Origin: Claveliimonas acetigenes
GTDB lineage: Bacteria > Bacillota > Clostridia > Lachnospirales > Lachnospiraceae
Assembly (NCBI RefSeq): GCF_025567385.1
Contig: NZ_JAOQJU010000008.1
Span: 1 to 64,000 of the forward strand
DNA length: 64,000 bases
Direction: 5' to 3'
In this document: one piece after another, positions 34,125-42,846 of the stretch
Numbering within the stretch: the first letter of the stretch is position 1
How the letters are laid out: the number at the start of each line of letters is the position of its first letter
The notes under the pieces: model-generated
Told to the model about the DNA's origin: nothing
Seen by the model: the letters and a program-made list of their open reading frames with translations, nothing else
Database searches by the model: none
Program-made: the position numbers and the translations under genes

Positions 34125-35179
34125 TGAAACTATACATAATGAAACGAGAAGCACTCGAAATGTTTAAAGCTAATTTGCCAGTCGTTTATGGAAAATACTA
34201 TACGGAAAAAACAAATCAATGGATTACTGATATTTGTGGAGAGGATCCTTTTATCGAATTTAAAGATGTTACAGAATTTAAATTGGCTGATTTGAATTCT
34301 GATTTAACACCTGGGGAAATAGACCTTAATAATTGCAAGATCCTTTATGAAAAATTACAGTTTTTGAGTGAATCACAAGCCAGTGATGAACGTCTATGGG
34401 CAGGTTTGGCTCATACTACGTTTTACGATTACATGCGTAAACGGTGGGGATATGGATACGGGAAAAAGCCGAAGAGTGCTGAAAAAGAAGCGGGTGCCAT
34501 ACAGACCAGATTTTTTTACAGATATACTGGAAGAAGCGGATTTTACAGAAATACGTTATCAAAATGCTGGTGGGTAGGACATAATACTTAAGATCCTAAC
34601 AATAATCAAAATCACTTCGAAAGTCTGGATATTATTGGAAGTAATGATTTGAATTCTAAAATTAATGAGTTCTTTTATAACTTTACATTTTCTTCTAATC
34701 CAGATGTTATGGCTGCCATTATAGAAGCACTGCGACAATTTAAGGATGAAGGACGTCACGTACTAGTGAAAGATCATATAAGACCTGCAATGTCATATTT
34801 AAACGCAGTTGGGGGATCGGTGGTTATTGATTGTTTGGAAAAGGAAGAAATCACTAGAATATTCACCGATGCAGTAGATGCAATTATGCAAGGTGATGTC
34901 CCTACATTAAATCTTGAAGGAAATATATCTGCAGAAGAAGAGGATATTGATTATTCTGATGATGAAAATACAGATGCTGTTGATATATCAGATGTTCCTG
35001 AGGTGACATTAGGATGTAAGGTTGTAATTCGCAATATAGATAAGGAAACCAAAACATATAGATATGACATGGTAAATGGAATGCTGCCTAAAGCGGTTGA
35101 AGTGTTTACAGGATGTAAAGTTGGAGATGTAATTGAAATGATGGGAAAAGAATGGAGAATTGAGGATGTAATATTCTAA
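34124..35179 (+). pseudogene. DUF6339-family gene with GreA-like C-terminus, interrupted by TAA
   Basis: One frame runs from ATG 34124 to 35179 with a single stop, TAA at 34589-34591 (codon 156). Before it: RKRWGYGYGKKPKSAEKEAG and FYRNTLSKCWWVGHNT. After it: DPNNNQNHFESLDIIGSNDL, FYNFTFSSNPDVMAAIIEAL and VKDHIRPAMSYLNAVGGSVV. Both sides belong to the same DUF6339-type protein, so a Tyr-type codon seems to have become TAA. The last 60 residues (VTLGCKVVIRNIDKETKTYR...GCKVGDVIEMMGKEWRIEDV) resemble the C-terminal domain of GreA-type factors. The downstream frame has no ATG start of its own. The fourth gene of this operon is probably inactive, or is read through at low level. Confidence 0.7.
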
Positions 35180-35744
35180 GTTGCTAGAAAAATAAAAAGA
35201 AAATTGAAAAGATATCTTTGGAATATTTAGTATATGGCTGAAAAAGTTCATCATCATGAGCAAAAACGAAATGGGGACTTTTTATTCAATAAAAGATATA
35301 CTTAAAAGAAAAAAGCTCATAATCCCTAGTGACCACCGCAATATTTCAAAATGGTATCCAACATTGCTTACTGCTCCTAAGAGAAAGAAACACCAGAGCA
35401 AGATCCACCCGTGTAATACAGTATCGCCAGTTTGCCAATTCTGTATTATTCACAGATCAAGAACTTGATGGGGTTATTTCCCCATATCCACATAAAAATA
35501 TATTTGCCAGCAAATATATTTTATCAGATACGTAAAGCGTATCAGGAAGTCACAGACAACAAAATAATGAATATTTTGACAAGGCATTCAACCTAAAAAG
35601 TTGGATGCTTTTCTTTTTTTATAAAAAAATATTTTGTATACCCTGTATTTATGCTTCTCAGCGTTTCGATATATGTAAGGACATTTTTTCAGCCGGCTTA
35701 GAAAACGTCTTTACACTAAATTGAATTAGAAACGAGGCGAGAAA
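35180..35744. other. Intergenic region between defence-like operon and replication genes
   Basis: No supported gene over 565 bases. Small open frames near 35256-35535 lack ribosome sites and family signal. A terminator lies at 35584-35620, and the A+T-rich sequence after it presumably contains the RepA promoter. Confidence 0.5.
35584..35620 (+). terminator. Terminator before the RepA gene
   Basis: GCATTCAAC pairs with GTTGGATGC (one G-T pair), followed by TTTTCTTTTTTT. Confidence 0.7.
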
Positions 35745-36272
35745 ATGAAATATGAATACATGACGGAGTCAGAGCAGACACTTCAGTACTTCCAGTTCCC
35801 GAAGTTTTTGTTACATCTTCCAATCTCTCAAAATGCAAAATTCCTTTATATGATTTTATATGACCGTGCACGGATATCGAGGAAGAATAACTGGATAGAT
35901 AACAAAGGGAATGTTTATCTGATATTTCCAATCGATGAATTATCTGTTCAGATTGGTAAGTGCAAATCATCTGTAAAAATAGCATTGAAGGAATTAGACG
36001 AGGCAGGATTATTGGTTCGCAGATCTGGTGGATTTTCAAAACCAAATCATTTATATGTGAGAATTCCATCTGATGAGATAAGTTTACAGCCAGTTGATAA
36101 TAAAGCGGACAAAAGGATGGCTATGACAGAGTCGGAAAAGAATCTTTCATCTGGTCGTAAAAATGGCTGTGCAGAAGTCGGAAATGTGGCACCTAGTAAA
36201 GTAACTGAGAAATATAAAAGAAATAAATATCATGAAGTAAATTATGGCTATGAAGAAGGAGAAAGTCTGTGA
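35745..36272 (+). CDS. RepA N-terminal-type replication initiator of integrative element
   Basis: A 175-aa protein whose first 110 residues match the RepA_N family (YFQFPKFLLHLPISQNAKFL, YMILYDRARISRKNNWIDNK, then IFPIDELSVQIGKCKSSVKI). The helix-turn-helix part (VKIALKELDEAGLLVRRSGG) would bind origin DNA. In Firmicutes integrative elements this small version works with a DnaC-like loader to replicate the excised circle. It ends in TGATG overlapping the loader gene. ATG 35745 follows GAGGCGAG. Confidence 0.82.
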   Translation: MKYEYMTESEQTLQYFQFPKFLLHLPISQNAKFLYMILYDRARISRKNNWIDNKGNVYLIFPIDELSVQIGKCKSSVKIALKELDEAGLLVRRSGGFSKPNHLYVRIPSDEISLQPVDNKADKRMAMTESEKNLSSGRKNGCAEVGNVAPSKVTEKYKRNKYHEVNYGYEEGESL

Positions 36273-37090
36273 TGAGAGAAGAAAATACAATGTATTTGGT
36301 TAAAGATGGATTGAAGTATTGTAAAGTTTGTGGAGAACCGAAAGAGGCGTATTTCCCGGCAGGAGGATTTATGGGGATGAAGAAACACTCCAGACAATGT
36401 GCCTGCGACAGAAAAGCATATGAAGAAGAGCAAAGATATTTTAAGGAAAAAGAACACCGGGAATTAGTCAGTAGAAATACAAGAATCTGTTTTGAAGAAA
36501 GCAGAATGGAAGAGTGGACATTTGAAAATGCGGACATGTCGGATGCGGTTATGAATAAGGCGAAAAACTATGTTGAAAGCTGGAATAAAATGAAACGAAA
36601 TCATATAGGGCTATTGCTCTGGGAACCAGTTGGTACTGGAAAAAGCTACGTTTCTGGTTGTATTGCCAATGCTCTTTTGAAACAGGAAGTAACAGTCAAG
36701 ATGACAAATTTCAATACGATTATTGATGATATATTTCCACTGGCAGATAAAACTGAATACATCAATGCCTTGGCTAGTTATGAACTTTTGATTATCGATG
36801 ATTTGGGAGTAGAGCGCAATTCAGAGTATGCGTTAGGAATTGTGTTTAGTGTTATAGACCGAAGAATCCGCTCCGGAAGACCATTGATCGTAACAACCAA
36901 TCTTCCGTTGAAAGAACTGAAAAATGAAACGATGTTAGAGAAAAAGCGTATTTATGATCGTATTCTGGAAATGTGTACACCAATATATGTGGGAGGTACA
37001 AGTAAACGGGAGAAAATCGCAAGTATGAAAATGGATAAAGCAAAAAAGATGTTGGAAGGAGCCGAAAGGAGGATGAATGAAGATGAGTAA
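36272..37090 (+). CDS. DnaC/IstB-like ATPase (helicase loader)
   Basis: A 272-aa AAA+ protein. The N-terminal zinc-type motif is CKVCGEPKEAYF...RQCAC near residues 15-45. Walker A is LLLWEPVGTGKSYVSG near 112-127 and Walker B is LLIIDDLGVE near 170. The Arg-rich IFSVIDRRIRSGRPLIVTTN lies nearby. It probably loads the host replicative helicase at an origin recognised by the RepA protein encoded just upstream. The start codon shares a base with the RepA stop. The xis gene begins inside its 3' end. Confidence 0.85.
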   Translation: MREENTMYLVKDGLKYCKVCGEPKEAYFPAGGFMGMKKHSRQCACDRKAYEEEQRYFKEKEHRELVSRNTRICFEESRMEEWTFENADMSDAVMNKAKNYVESWNKMKRNHIGLLLWEPVGTGKSYVSGCIANALLKQEVTVKMTNFNTIIDDIFPLADKTEYINALASYELLIIDDLGVERNSEYALGIVFSVIDRRIRSGRPLIVTTNLPLKELKNETMLEKKRIYDRILEMCTPIYVGGTSKREKIASMKMDKAKKMLEGAERRMNEDE

Positions 37091-37292
37091 TACGGACAAG
37101 ATGGTACCTGTTTGGGAAAAATATTCTTTGAACATTCCGGAGGCTGCGGAGTATTACGGGATTGGAGAAAAGAGACTGAGACAGATCGCCAATGAAAATG
37201 TGGGAGCAGATTTTATTCTGGAAATTGGCTCACATATTCGGTTTAAAAGAAGATTATTTGAGAAGTATCTGGATTTATCCAGCACGGTTTAA
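37083..37292 (+). CDS. xis: Excisionase (Tn916 Xis-like)
   Basis: A 69-aa winged-helix protein: VPVWEKYSLNIPEAAEYYGI, GEKRLRQIANENVGADFILE, then HIRFKRRLFEKYLD. This is the standard form of Tn916-type excisionases, which bend DNA at the element ends and steer integrase toward excision. AGGAGG lies just upstream; ATG 37077 is an alternative start two codons earlier. It overlaps the loader gene and precedes int by 140 bases. Confidence 0.85.
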   Translation: MSNTDKMVPVWEKYSLNIPEAAEYYGIGEKRLRQIANENVGADFILEIGSHIRFKRRLFEKYLDLSSTV

Positions 37293-37329
37293 AGGATAGG
37301 CGACAAGGCGGAAATCAATGGCGAAAATA

Positions 37330-37410
37330 ATGTTCATTTTATCTTAGCGAAGAGAGTGTCTTGTGATATAATCAATACTACCGAGACGGTCTTCCAAGTT
37401 AAATGAACAT
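37330..37410. promoter_or_regulatory. Inverted repeat flanking the int promoter region
   Basis: ATGTTCATTT (37330-37339) and AAATGAACAT (37401-37410) are perfect 10-bp inverted copies 61 nt apart. TATAAT lies between them at 37367-37372. A regulator or Xis could bind the two arms and control int. Confidence 0.45.
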
Positions 37411-37432
37411 TTGATGAAGGAGACTGAATATT

Positions 37433-38632
37433 ATGAGTGAAAAAAAGAGAGATCATAGAGGACGTATATTACACAATGGAGAAATGCAGTTATCTGATGG
37501 CAGATATCGATTTAAGTATGCAGATGAGATGGGAAAAGAACGCTGTGTGTATAGTTGGAGACTGGACCATAATGATGCGACTCCAAAAGGAAAACGTCGT
37601 ACAGCATCACTTCGAGAATTGGAAAAGAGAATCTAGGCAGACCGATTTGACCAGATTATAACAAATGGCGGAAATATAACAGTGCTGGAACTGGTTGAAA
37701 AATATATTTCGACTAGAACTGGTGTCAGACCGACAACGGTTGCCGGATATGGGACGGTCATCAATCTTTTGAAGAAAGATCCATTTGGAAAAAGAAGGAT
37801 TGATATGGTTCGGATTTCCGATGCGAAATGTTGGCTGATACATCTTCAAAAAATTGAGAAGAAAAGCTACAGTTCCATTCATTCCATCCGTGGAGTTCTT
37901 CGACCGGCATTTCAATTGGCGGTAGACGATGATCTGATTAGAAAAAATCCATTTCAGTTTCAACTGGTGGAAGTGATTGTGAATGACAGTGTGACAAGAG
38001 AGGCAATTACCAGAGGTGAAGAACGGAAGTTCTTACAATTTGTGAAGGATGATCCACATTTCAGTAAGTACTACGAAGGCATTTACATACTGTTTAAGAC
38101 GGGACTTCGCATCTCAGAATTTTGTGGGCTGACTGTTTCTGATATTGATTTTAAAGAACATACGATCAATATTGACCACCAATTGCAGAAGAAATCAAAA
38201 ATTGGATATTATATTCAAGAAACAAAGACAATCAGCGGAACAAGAAAGATACCTATGACTGCGGATGTAGAAGAATGTTTTCGGAAGATTATAGAAAAAC
38301 GAAATCCACCAAAAACAGAACCCATGATAGAGGGGAAGAGCGGATTTTTATACTTTGATAAAGATGGAAGTATATGCTATTCTTTGCACTGGGAGCATTA
38401 CTTTAAACATATTGTTCAGAAGTATAATAAAATTTACAAAGTTCAGATGCCAAATGTTACACCGCATGTATGTAGACATACTTATTGTTCTAATATGGCA
38501 AAGTCGGGAATGAATCCAAAAGCATTACAATATTTGATGGGGCATTCAGATATAAGTGTTACATTGAATACATATACGCATGTCAATCTTGAGGATGCCA
38601 GAGAAGAAGTCGCCAGACTTCGGATTGTGTAA
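37433..38632 (+). pseudogene. int: Tn916-type tyrosine integrase with internal amber codon
   Basis: One 400-codon frame from ATG 37433 to 38632 is broken only by TAG at 37634-37636 (codon 68). The N-terminal arm-binding domain (RDHRGRILHNGEMQLSDGRY) matches Tn916 Int. Around the stop, RELEKRI-stop-ADRFDQII aligns with a region where Tn916 Int has Gln, so CAG to TAG is likely. The catalytic domain is intact: Arg in FKTGLRISEFCGL, then PHVCRHTYC, LMGHSDISVTLNTYTH with the Tyr nucleophile. If not suppressed, only a 67-residue arm-binding fragment is made. A reinitiation at GTG 37682 would lack arm binding. Confidence 0.82.
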
Positions 38633-38656
38633 TTACGTTTTTAATGCTTAAAATGG

Positions 38657-38687
38657 CAAGGTGTAAAACCTTGGAATTTACACCTTG
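38657..38687. terminator. Int terminator / right arm inverted repeat
   Basis: CAAGGTGTAAA and TTTACACCTTG are perfect 11-bp arms with a 9-nt loop, followed by TTTTACACCTTTT. It can end int transcription; its right arm is also the arm-type repeat shared with the left end of the element. Confidence 0.65.
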
Positions 38688-38812
38688 TTTTACACCTTTT
38701 GCGAACTAACATATGCCATAACACACCAATTTATGCCAAAAAGCAATTTTTTACAAAGGCTCACAAAGCCTGAAATACCAAGAAAAACAAGGAAATGCGA
38801 GGTTATGCAAGA

Positions 38813-38843
38813 ATGATAAAAATACTTTTCGTCTGCCACGGCA
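38813..38843 (+). repeat. attR: phosphatase 5' end (intact gene)
   Basis: 31 bp that match copies 1-3 with a few silent or conservative differences (MIKILFVCHG). The segment lies at the right end of the element and forms the start of the functional phosphatase gene, so integration restores the reading frame. Confidence 0.8.
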
Positions 38844-39280
38844 ACATTTGCCGTTCTCCCATGGCGGAATTTGTATTCCGTGATCTGGTGCAGAAGCGTG
38901 GAATGGGCAATCAGTTGCATATTGCATCTGCGGCGACCAGTACAGAGGAACTTGGCAATCCGGTTCACCGCGGTACGGTTAATAAATTAAAAGAATATGG
39001 GATTAGTACGGCAGGAAAATATGCCGTGCAGCTTAAGAAGAAAGATTACAGAGAATATGATTATCTGATTGGAATGGATGATTGGAATATCCGCAATATG
39101 TTGCGTATCCTGGGTGGAGATCCGGAACACAAAGTGTACAAGCTTTTGGATTTTTCAGATAATCCCAGAGATATTGCGGATCCTTGGTATACGGGGAATT
39201 TTGACCGTACCTATGATGATATTATGGAGGGATGTGAAGGTTTCCTAAAGTATTTGATGGAACGGGGGATGGTGTGGTAA
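38813..39280 (+). CDS. Low-molecular-weight protein tyrosine phosphatase
   Basis: A 155-aa cysteine phosphatase. The P-loop CHGNICRSP at residues 8-16 carries catalytic Cys and Arg. The general-acid loop is DIADPWYTGNF near residue 122, with the Asp-Pro pair. It dephosphorylates protein tyrosine residues or small arginine/tyrosine phosphates. Its first codons form the right attachment site of the 10.5-kb element, so the upstream region and probably the promoter are element-derived. ATG 38813 is used because copies 1-3 start at the same codon; an in-frame ATG at 38795 lies within element sequence. Confidence 0.93.
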   Translation: MIKILFVCHGNICRSPMAEFVFRDLVQKRGMGNQLHIASAATSTEELGNPVHRGTVNKLKEYGISTAGKYAVQLKKKDYREYDYLIGMDDWNIRNMLRILGGDPEHKVYKLLDFSDNPRDIADPWYTGNFDRTYDDIMEGCEGFLKYLMERGMVW

Positions 39281-39325
39281 TATGGAGAAGATGGCAAGAG
39301 GATAAATAGACTGGAGGATAAAACA

Positions 39326-40360
39326 ATGTCAATGAAGATTAACCATGAGCTGCCACTGCCGGAGATATTGAAGGCGGAGTACCCGGTGCCGGAGAAGCTT
39401 AAGAAGATTAAAGTAGAAAGAGATCGCGAAATCAGAGATGTTTTTACGGGGAAGTCAGATAAATTTGTTGTGCTGGTGGGCCCGTGTTCGGCGGATAATG
39501 AAGATTCCGTGTGTGAATATGTAAATCGACTGAAGGAAGTGGCAGATAGGGTTTCGGACAGATTACTGATTATACCGAGAGTGTATACGAACAAGCCCCG
39601 TACGACCGGAGATGGATATAAAGGAATGCTGCATCAGCCGGATCCGGATAAGGCACCGGATCTTCTGGCGGGGATTATTGCAATTCGCAAGCTCCATATT
39701 CGTGTGATGGAGGAGACAGGTCTGACATCTGCAGATGAAATGTTGTATCCTGAGAATAGAAGCTATTTGGATGACGTATTGTCTTACGAGGCGGTGGGAG
39801 CCCGTTCTGTGGAAAATCAGCAGCATAGGCTGACTGCCAGTGGAATGGATATCCCGGTAGGGATGAAGAATCCTACCAGCGGCGATTTGTCAGTAATGTT
39901 AAATTCTGTTACAGCGGCACAGCATCCCCATCGTTTTATTTATAGAGGGTGTGATGTGAGAACCAGCGGAAATGAACTGGCACATACGATTTTGCGTGGC
40001 GGTGTGGATAAGTATGGGAAGAATATTCCAAACTATCATTATGAAGATCTTGCGCGTTTGGCGGAAATGTATGCGAAGAGAGAGTTGAAGAATCCGGCAG
40101 TTGTAGTGGATGTGAACCATTCCAATTCCGGCAAGCAGTTTAAGGAACAGATTCGTATTGTCAGTGAGGTAATGCACAGCAGGAATTATAACCCTGAGCT
40201 GAAGCGTTTGGTGAAGGGTGTAATGATTGAAAGTTATCTTGTGGAGGGCAGGCAGGATATCAGCGAGAATCATGTTTATGGGCAGTCGATTACCGATCCG
40301 TGCCTTGGATGGGAGGATACGGAGAAGCTGATTTATAGTATTGCTGAAAGAAATGCGTAG
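39326..40360 (+). CDS. aroF: 3-deoxy-7-phosphoheptulonate synthase (DAHP synthase, class I)
   Basis: A 344-aa enzyme that condenses phosphoenolpyruvate with erythrose 4-phosphate, the first step of aromatic amino acid synthesis. Type I motifs: VLVGPCSADNEDS near residue 50, RVYTNKPRTTGDGYKGMLHQ near 87-106, GARSVENQQHR near 155, GMKNPTSGD near 175, and VDVNHSNSGK near 255. Metal ligands Cys, His, Glu and Asp of this family are in place. ATG 39326 follows GGAGGAT; a second ATG two codons on is possible. Which aromatic end product inhibits it cannot be read safely from the sequence. Confidence 0.93.
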   Translation: MSMKINHELPLPEILKAEYPVPEKLKKIKVERDREIRDVFTGKSDKFVVLVGPCSADNEDSVCEYVNRLKEVADRVSDRLLIIPRVYTNKPRTTGDGYKGMLHQPDPDKAPDLLAGIIAIRKLHIRVMEETGLTSADEMLYPENRSYLDDVLSYEAVGARSVENQQHRLTASGMDIPVGMKNPTSGDLSVMLNSVTAAQHPHRFIYRGCDVRTSGNELAHTILRGGVDKYGKNIPNYHYEDLARLAEMYAKRELKNPAVVVDVNHSNSGKQFKEQIRIVSEVMHSRNYNPELKRLVKGVMIESYLVEGRQDISENHVYGQSITDPCLGWEDTEKLIYSIAERNA

Positions 40361-40386
40361 AAGAATAAGATAAAGGACAGGTTTTT

Positions 40387-41727
40387 ATGAGATTACGTAG
40401 AATGATAGCCATATGGGCGGCAAAACTGGCTGAAAAGGTGAGCGTGCATATTTTTCACCGCCAGGGTGTGACCTGGGCAGGGAAGATTGCGCTTAAAATA
40501 TGTCCGGATATATTGAAAGAACTGGCGGCACAGGTGAAGGGTGCGATTTTCATTGTGTGTGGAACAAACGGAAAGACGACAACCAATAATATGCTTTGTG
40601 CAGCGTTGGAGGCGGAAGGAAAAAAAGTTATCTGTAACCACACCGGTTCTAATATGTTAAATGGTGTTGTAGCGGCATTTGCCCTGGGAGCAGGGTTAAA
40701 CGGCAATTTGAAGGCGGATTGTGCCTGCATAGAGATAGATGAGGCATCTACCAGAAGGGTGTTTCCGTATTTTAAACCGGATTATATGGTGCTTACGAAT
40801 CTGTTCCGGGATCAGCTTGACAGGTATGGTGAAATAGATATTACGATGAACATTTTAAAAGAGGTGATGGAGAGCGCACCGGATATGAAAGTGATTGTAA
40901 ATGGGGATGATGCGCTTTCTGCGTTTCTGGCAATGGATGCAGGCAATCCGTTTCTCACCTATGGTATTAGTGAGAAGGTGATGGATGATAAGGATTCTCA
41001 CGAAATTCGCGAGGGACGCTTCTGCAAGAAATGTGGCGCGCCTCTGGAATATAAATTCTATCATTACAGCCAGCTTGGTGATTATGCATGTACAGGCTGT
41101 GATTTTAAGCGGCCGGAGATTTTGTTTAACGCTTCTGAGATTGAAGTGGGGGAACGGCTTTCTTTTACAGTGGAGGGCAGAAGGATTACAGCAAATTATA
41201 AAGGATTCTATAATGTATATAATATCCTGGCAGCTTATGCGGCGGTAAGGGCAGCAGGTATTGAGCCTGTGCATTTTAATGAGATGCTTGCAGACTTTAA
41301 TCCTGAAAATGGACGTATGGAACAGTTTGTGATTCGGGATACGAAGATTATTCTGAACCTTGCCAAGAACCCGGCAGGCTTTAATCAGAATATTTCTGCG
41401 GTTATGCAGGATGATACCCGGAAGGATTTGATAATTGTGATTAATGACAATGCTCAGGACGGCACGGATGTATCCTGGCTGTGGGATGTAGATTTCGACC
41501 GGTTCAAAGAGGCAAATGTTCATTCCATTGTAGTCAGCGGTATCCGATGCCAGGATATGCGGCTTAGGCTGAAGTATGTGGATATTCCTTCTATGCTGGA
41601 AGCTGATGTGGAGAAGGCAATCTGTGAGCGTGTGGAAAATGGGTGTGGGAATCTGTATGTATTGGTAAATTATACGGCGCTTTTTAGCACCAGGAACGTG
41701 CTGAAACGATTGGAGGGACAGAAGTGA
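40387..41727 (+). CDS. murT: Lipid II isoglutaminyl synthase, Mur ligase subunit MurT
   Basis: A 446-aa ATP-dependent Mur-ligase-type subunit. With GatD it amidates the D-Glu of lipid II to D-isoGln. P-loop: FIVCGTNGKTTTNNML near residues 54-69. A Cys4 zinc ribbon (CKKCGAPLEYK...YACTGCDFKRPE near 215-240) is inserted, as known for MurT. The C-terminal DUF1727 domain contains the catalytic-triad-completing Asp region (DVSWLWDVDF near 362). It overlaps gatD by TGATG, so the two subunits are co-translated. Confidence 0.95.
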   Translation: MRLRRMIAIWAAKLAEKVSVHIFHRQGVTWAGKIALKICPDILKELAAQVKGAIFIVCGTNGKTTTNNMLCAALEAEGKKVICNHTGSNMLNGVVAAFALGAGLNGNLKADCACIEIDEASTRRVFPYFKPDYMVLTNLFRDQLDRYGEIDITMNILKEVMESAPDMKVIVNGDDALSAFLAMDAGNPFLTYGISEKVMDDKDSHEIREGRFCKKCGAPLEYKFYHYSQLGDYACTGCDFKRPEILFNASEIEVGERLSFTVEGRRITANYKGFYNVYNILAAYAAVRAAGIEPVHFNEMLADFNPENGRMEQFVIRDTKIILNLAKNPAGFNQNISAVMQDDTRKDLIIVINDNAQDGTDVSWLWDVDFDRFKEANVHSIVVSGIRCQDMRLRLKYVDIPSMLEADVEKAICERVENGCGNLYVLVNYTALFSTRNVLKRLEGQK

Positions 41728-42449
41728 TGGAGCGTAAGATAACGATAGGGCATTTATATCCTGATCTTTTGAACCTTTACGGAGACAGGGGAAATATTGC
41801 TTGTTTGATGCAGCGATGTAAATGGCGTGGGATTGAGGCAGAGACAATAGAGTTTGAATTGAAGGATGAAATTGATTTTGCAAAGCTGGATATTGTGCTC
41901 CTGGGTGGAGGCTCTGACAGAGAGCAGATGATTGTGTGTCAGAAGCTAAAAGAGATTCAAAAGGATTTTAAAGCATATGTGGAAGACAATGGTGTGGTGA
42001 TTGCCGTGTGTGGAGGCTATCAGCTTCTGGGCAATTATTATAAGACTGAAGATGGAGTGATGGAAGGTCTTGAACTGGTAGATATTTATACAGAGCAGGA
42101 AGAAGGAAGGCTGATCGATAATATTGTCCTTCAGAGTGAATTAGTTGCTATGCCTGTGGTCGGGTTTGAAAATCATGGAGGCAGGACGTATATTGGTGAA
42201 AACCAGCCTTTTGGAAAAGTTTTATATGGTTCAGGGAATGACGGAAAAAGCGGATATGAGGGAGTCGTATATAAAAATGTTATCGGTACCTATCTTCATG
42301 GACCGCTTTTGCCAAAGAATCCGCAGGTTTGTGACTGGTTGATTGCAAGGGCGCTGGAACGTAAATACGGGGAAGCTGATTTGGCGCCTCTTGATGACAG
42401 TCAGGAACAGGAGGCAAATGATTATATTTATCATCGGTTTGTAAAATAG
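41727..42449 (+). CDS. gatD: Lipid II isoglutaminyl synthase, glutaminase subunit GatD
   Basis: A 240-aa class I-like glutamine amidotransferase (CobB/CobQ type) that supplies ammonia to MurT. The nucleophile elbow AVCGGYQLLG lies near residues 93-102 and the catalytic His is in GTYLHGPLLPKNP near residue 190. The N-terminal YPDLLNLYGDRGNI is a family mark. The start codon ATG 41727 shares a base with the murT stop. A bidirectional terminator follows. Confidence 0.95.
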   Translation: MERKITIGHLYPDLLNLYGDRGNIACLMQRCKWRGIEAETIEFELKDEIDFAKLDIVLLGGGSDREQMIVCQKLKEIQKDFKAYVEDNGVVIAVCGGYQLLGNYYKTEDGVMEGLELVDIYTEQEEGRLIDNIVLQSELVAMPVVGFENHGGRTYIGENQPFGKVLYGSGNDGKSGYEGVVYKNVIGTYLHGPLLPKNPQVCDWLIARALERKYGEADLAPLDDSQEQEANDYIYHRFVK

Positions 42450-42456
42450 AACGAAA

Positions 42457-42480
42457 AAAGGCTGCATTCAGGCAGCCTTT
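42457..42480. terminator. Bidirectional terminator between gatD and HTH gene
   Basis: AAAGGCTGC and GCAGCCTTT, 9-bp perfect arms around a 6-nt loop, with A-rich and T-rich flanks. It serves both convergent genes. Confidence 0.8.
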
Positions 42481-42489
42481 CGTTTATTT

Positions 42490-42846
42490 CTACTGATTTT
42501 TATATGCCTCCCAAAGTTCTAAAAGTTGTGCATATCTTAAGAGTTCTGCTTTCGATTTTGGCGAGAGACCGTGATAAATTTCCAGAAGCTGTATGTCACT
42601 GGAATTCCTGCGCGGGGTATCAGAAGAATTGGCTGATGCAGGATCTGATTCTCTGTCGTCAATCAGGTAATCGACAGTCACACCAAAAATATCTGCCATG
42701 GCAGTCAGTTTTTCGTGTGAGGGCTGTCTGTTTTTTGTCTCATATCCGGTAATGGTTGTTCTGGCGAGATTCATACGGTCAGCAAGCATCTGCTGAGTCA
42801 TATTGTTTTCTGCCCGAAGATTCTTTAGCTTTTCGGAAAATGACAT
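42490..42846 (-). CDS. Xre-family HTH regulator
   Basis: A 118-aa Cro/CI-type regulator: FSEKLKNLRAENNMTQQMLA, RMNLARTTITGYETKNRQPS, LTAMADIFGVTVDYLIDD. A helical C-terminus of about 45 residues may dimerise. ATG 42846 follows GGAGGAAGCGG on the minus strand. It is divergent from the gene at 43031, with CAACA-AAA-TGTTG (42920-42932) between them as a possible operator. Targets unknown. Confidence 0.85.
   Translation of the reverse strand: MSFSEKLKNLRAENNMTQQMLADRMNLARTTITGYETKNRQPSHEKLTAMADIFGVTVDYLIDDRESDPASANSSDTPRRNSSDIQLLEIYHGLSPKSKAELLRYAQLLELWEAYKNQ

Larger units (their letters stand above)
28291..38843. mobile_element. 10.5-kb integrative element in the phosphatase gene 5' end
   Basis: It is bounded by direct repeats of the phosphatase start (28291-28321 and 38813-38843) and by arm-like repeats with TTTACACCTT at 28384 and 38677. 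It contains a PBECR4-type nuclease locus, a regulator, a four-gene defence-like operon, RepA_N, DnaC, Xis and Tn916-type Int. It is lower in G+C than the flanking chromosome. Int carries an amber codon, so self-excision is probably lost unless supplied in trans. Confidence 0.8.

Noticed and set aside
35256..35535. Two overlapping small frames between the defence-like operon and RepA
   Set aside because: No ribosome site, composition of non-coding DNA, frames overlap each other.
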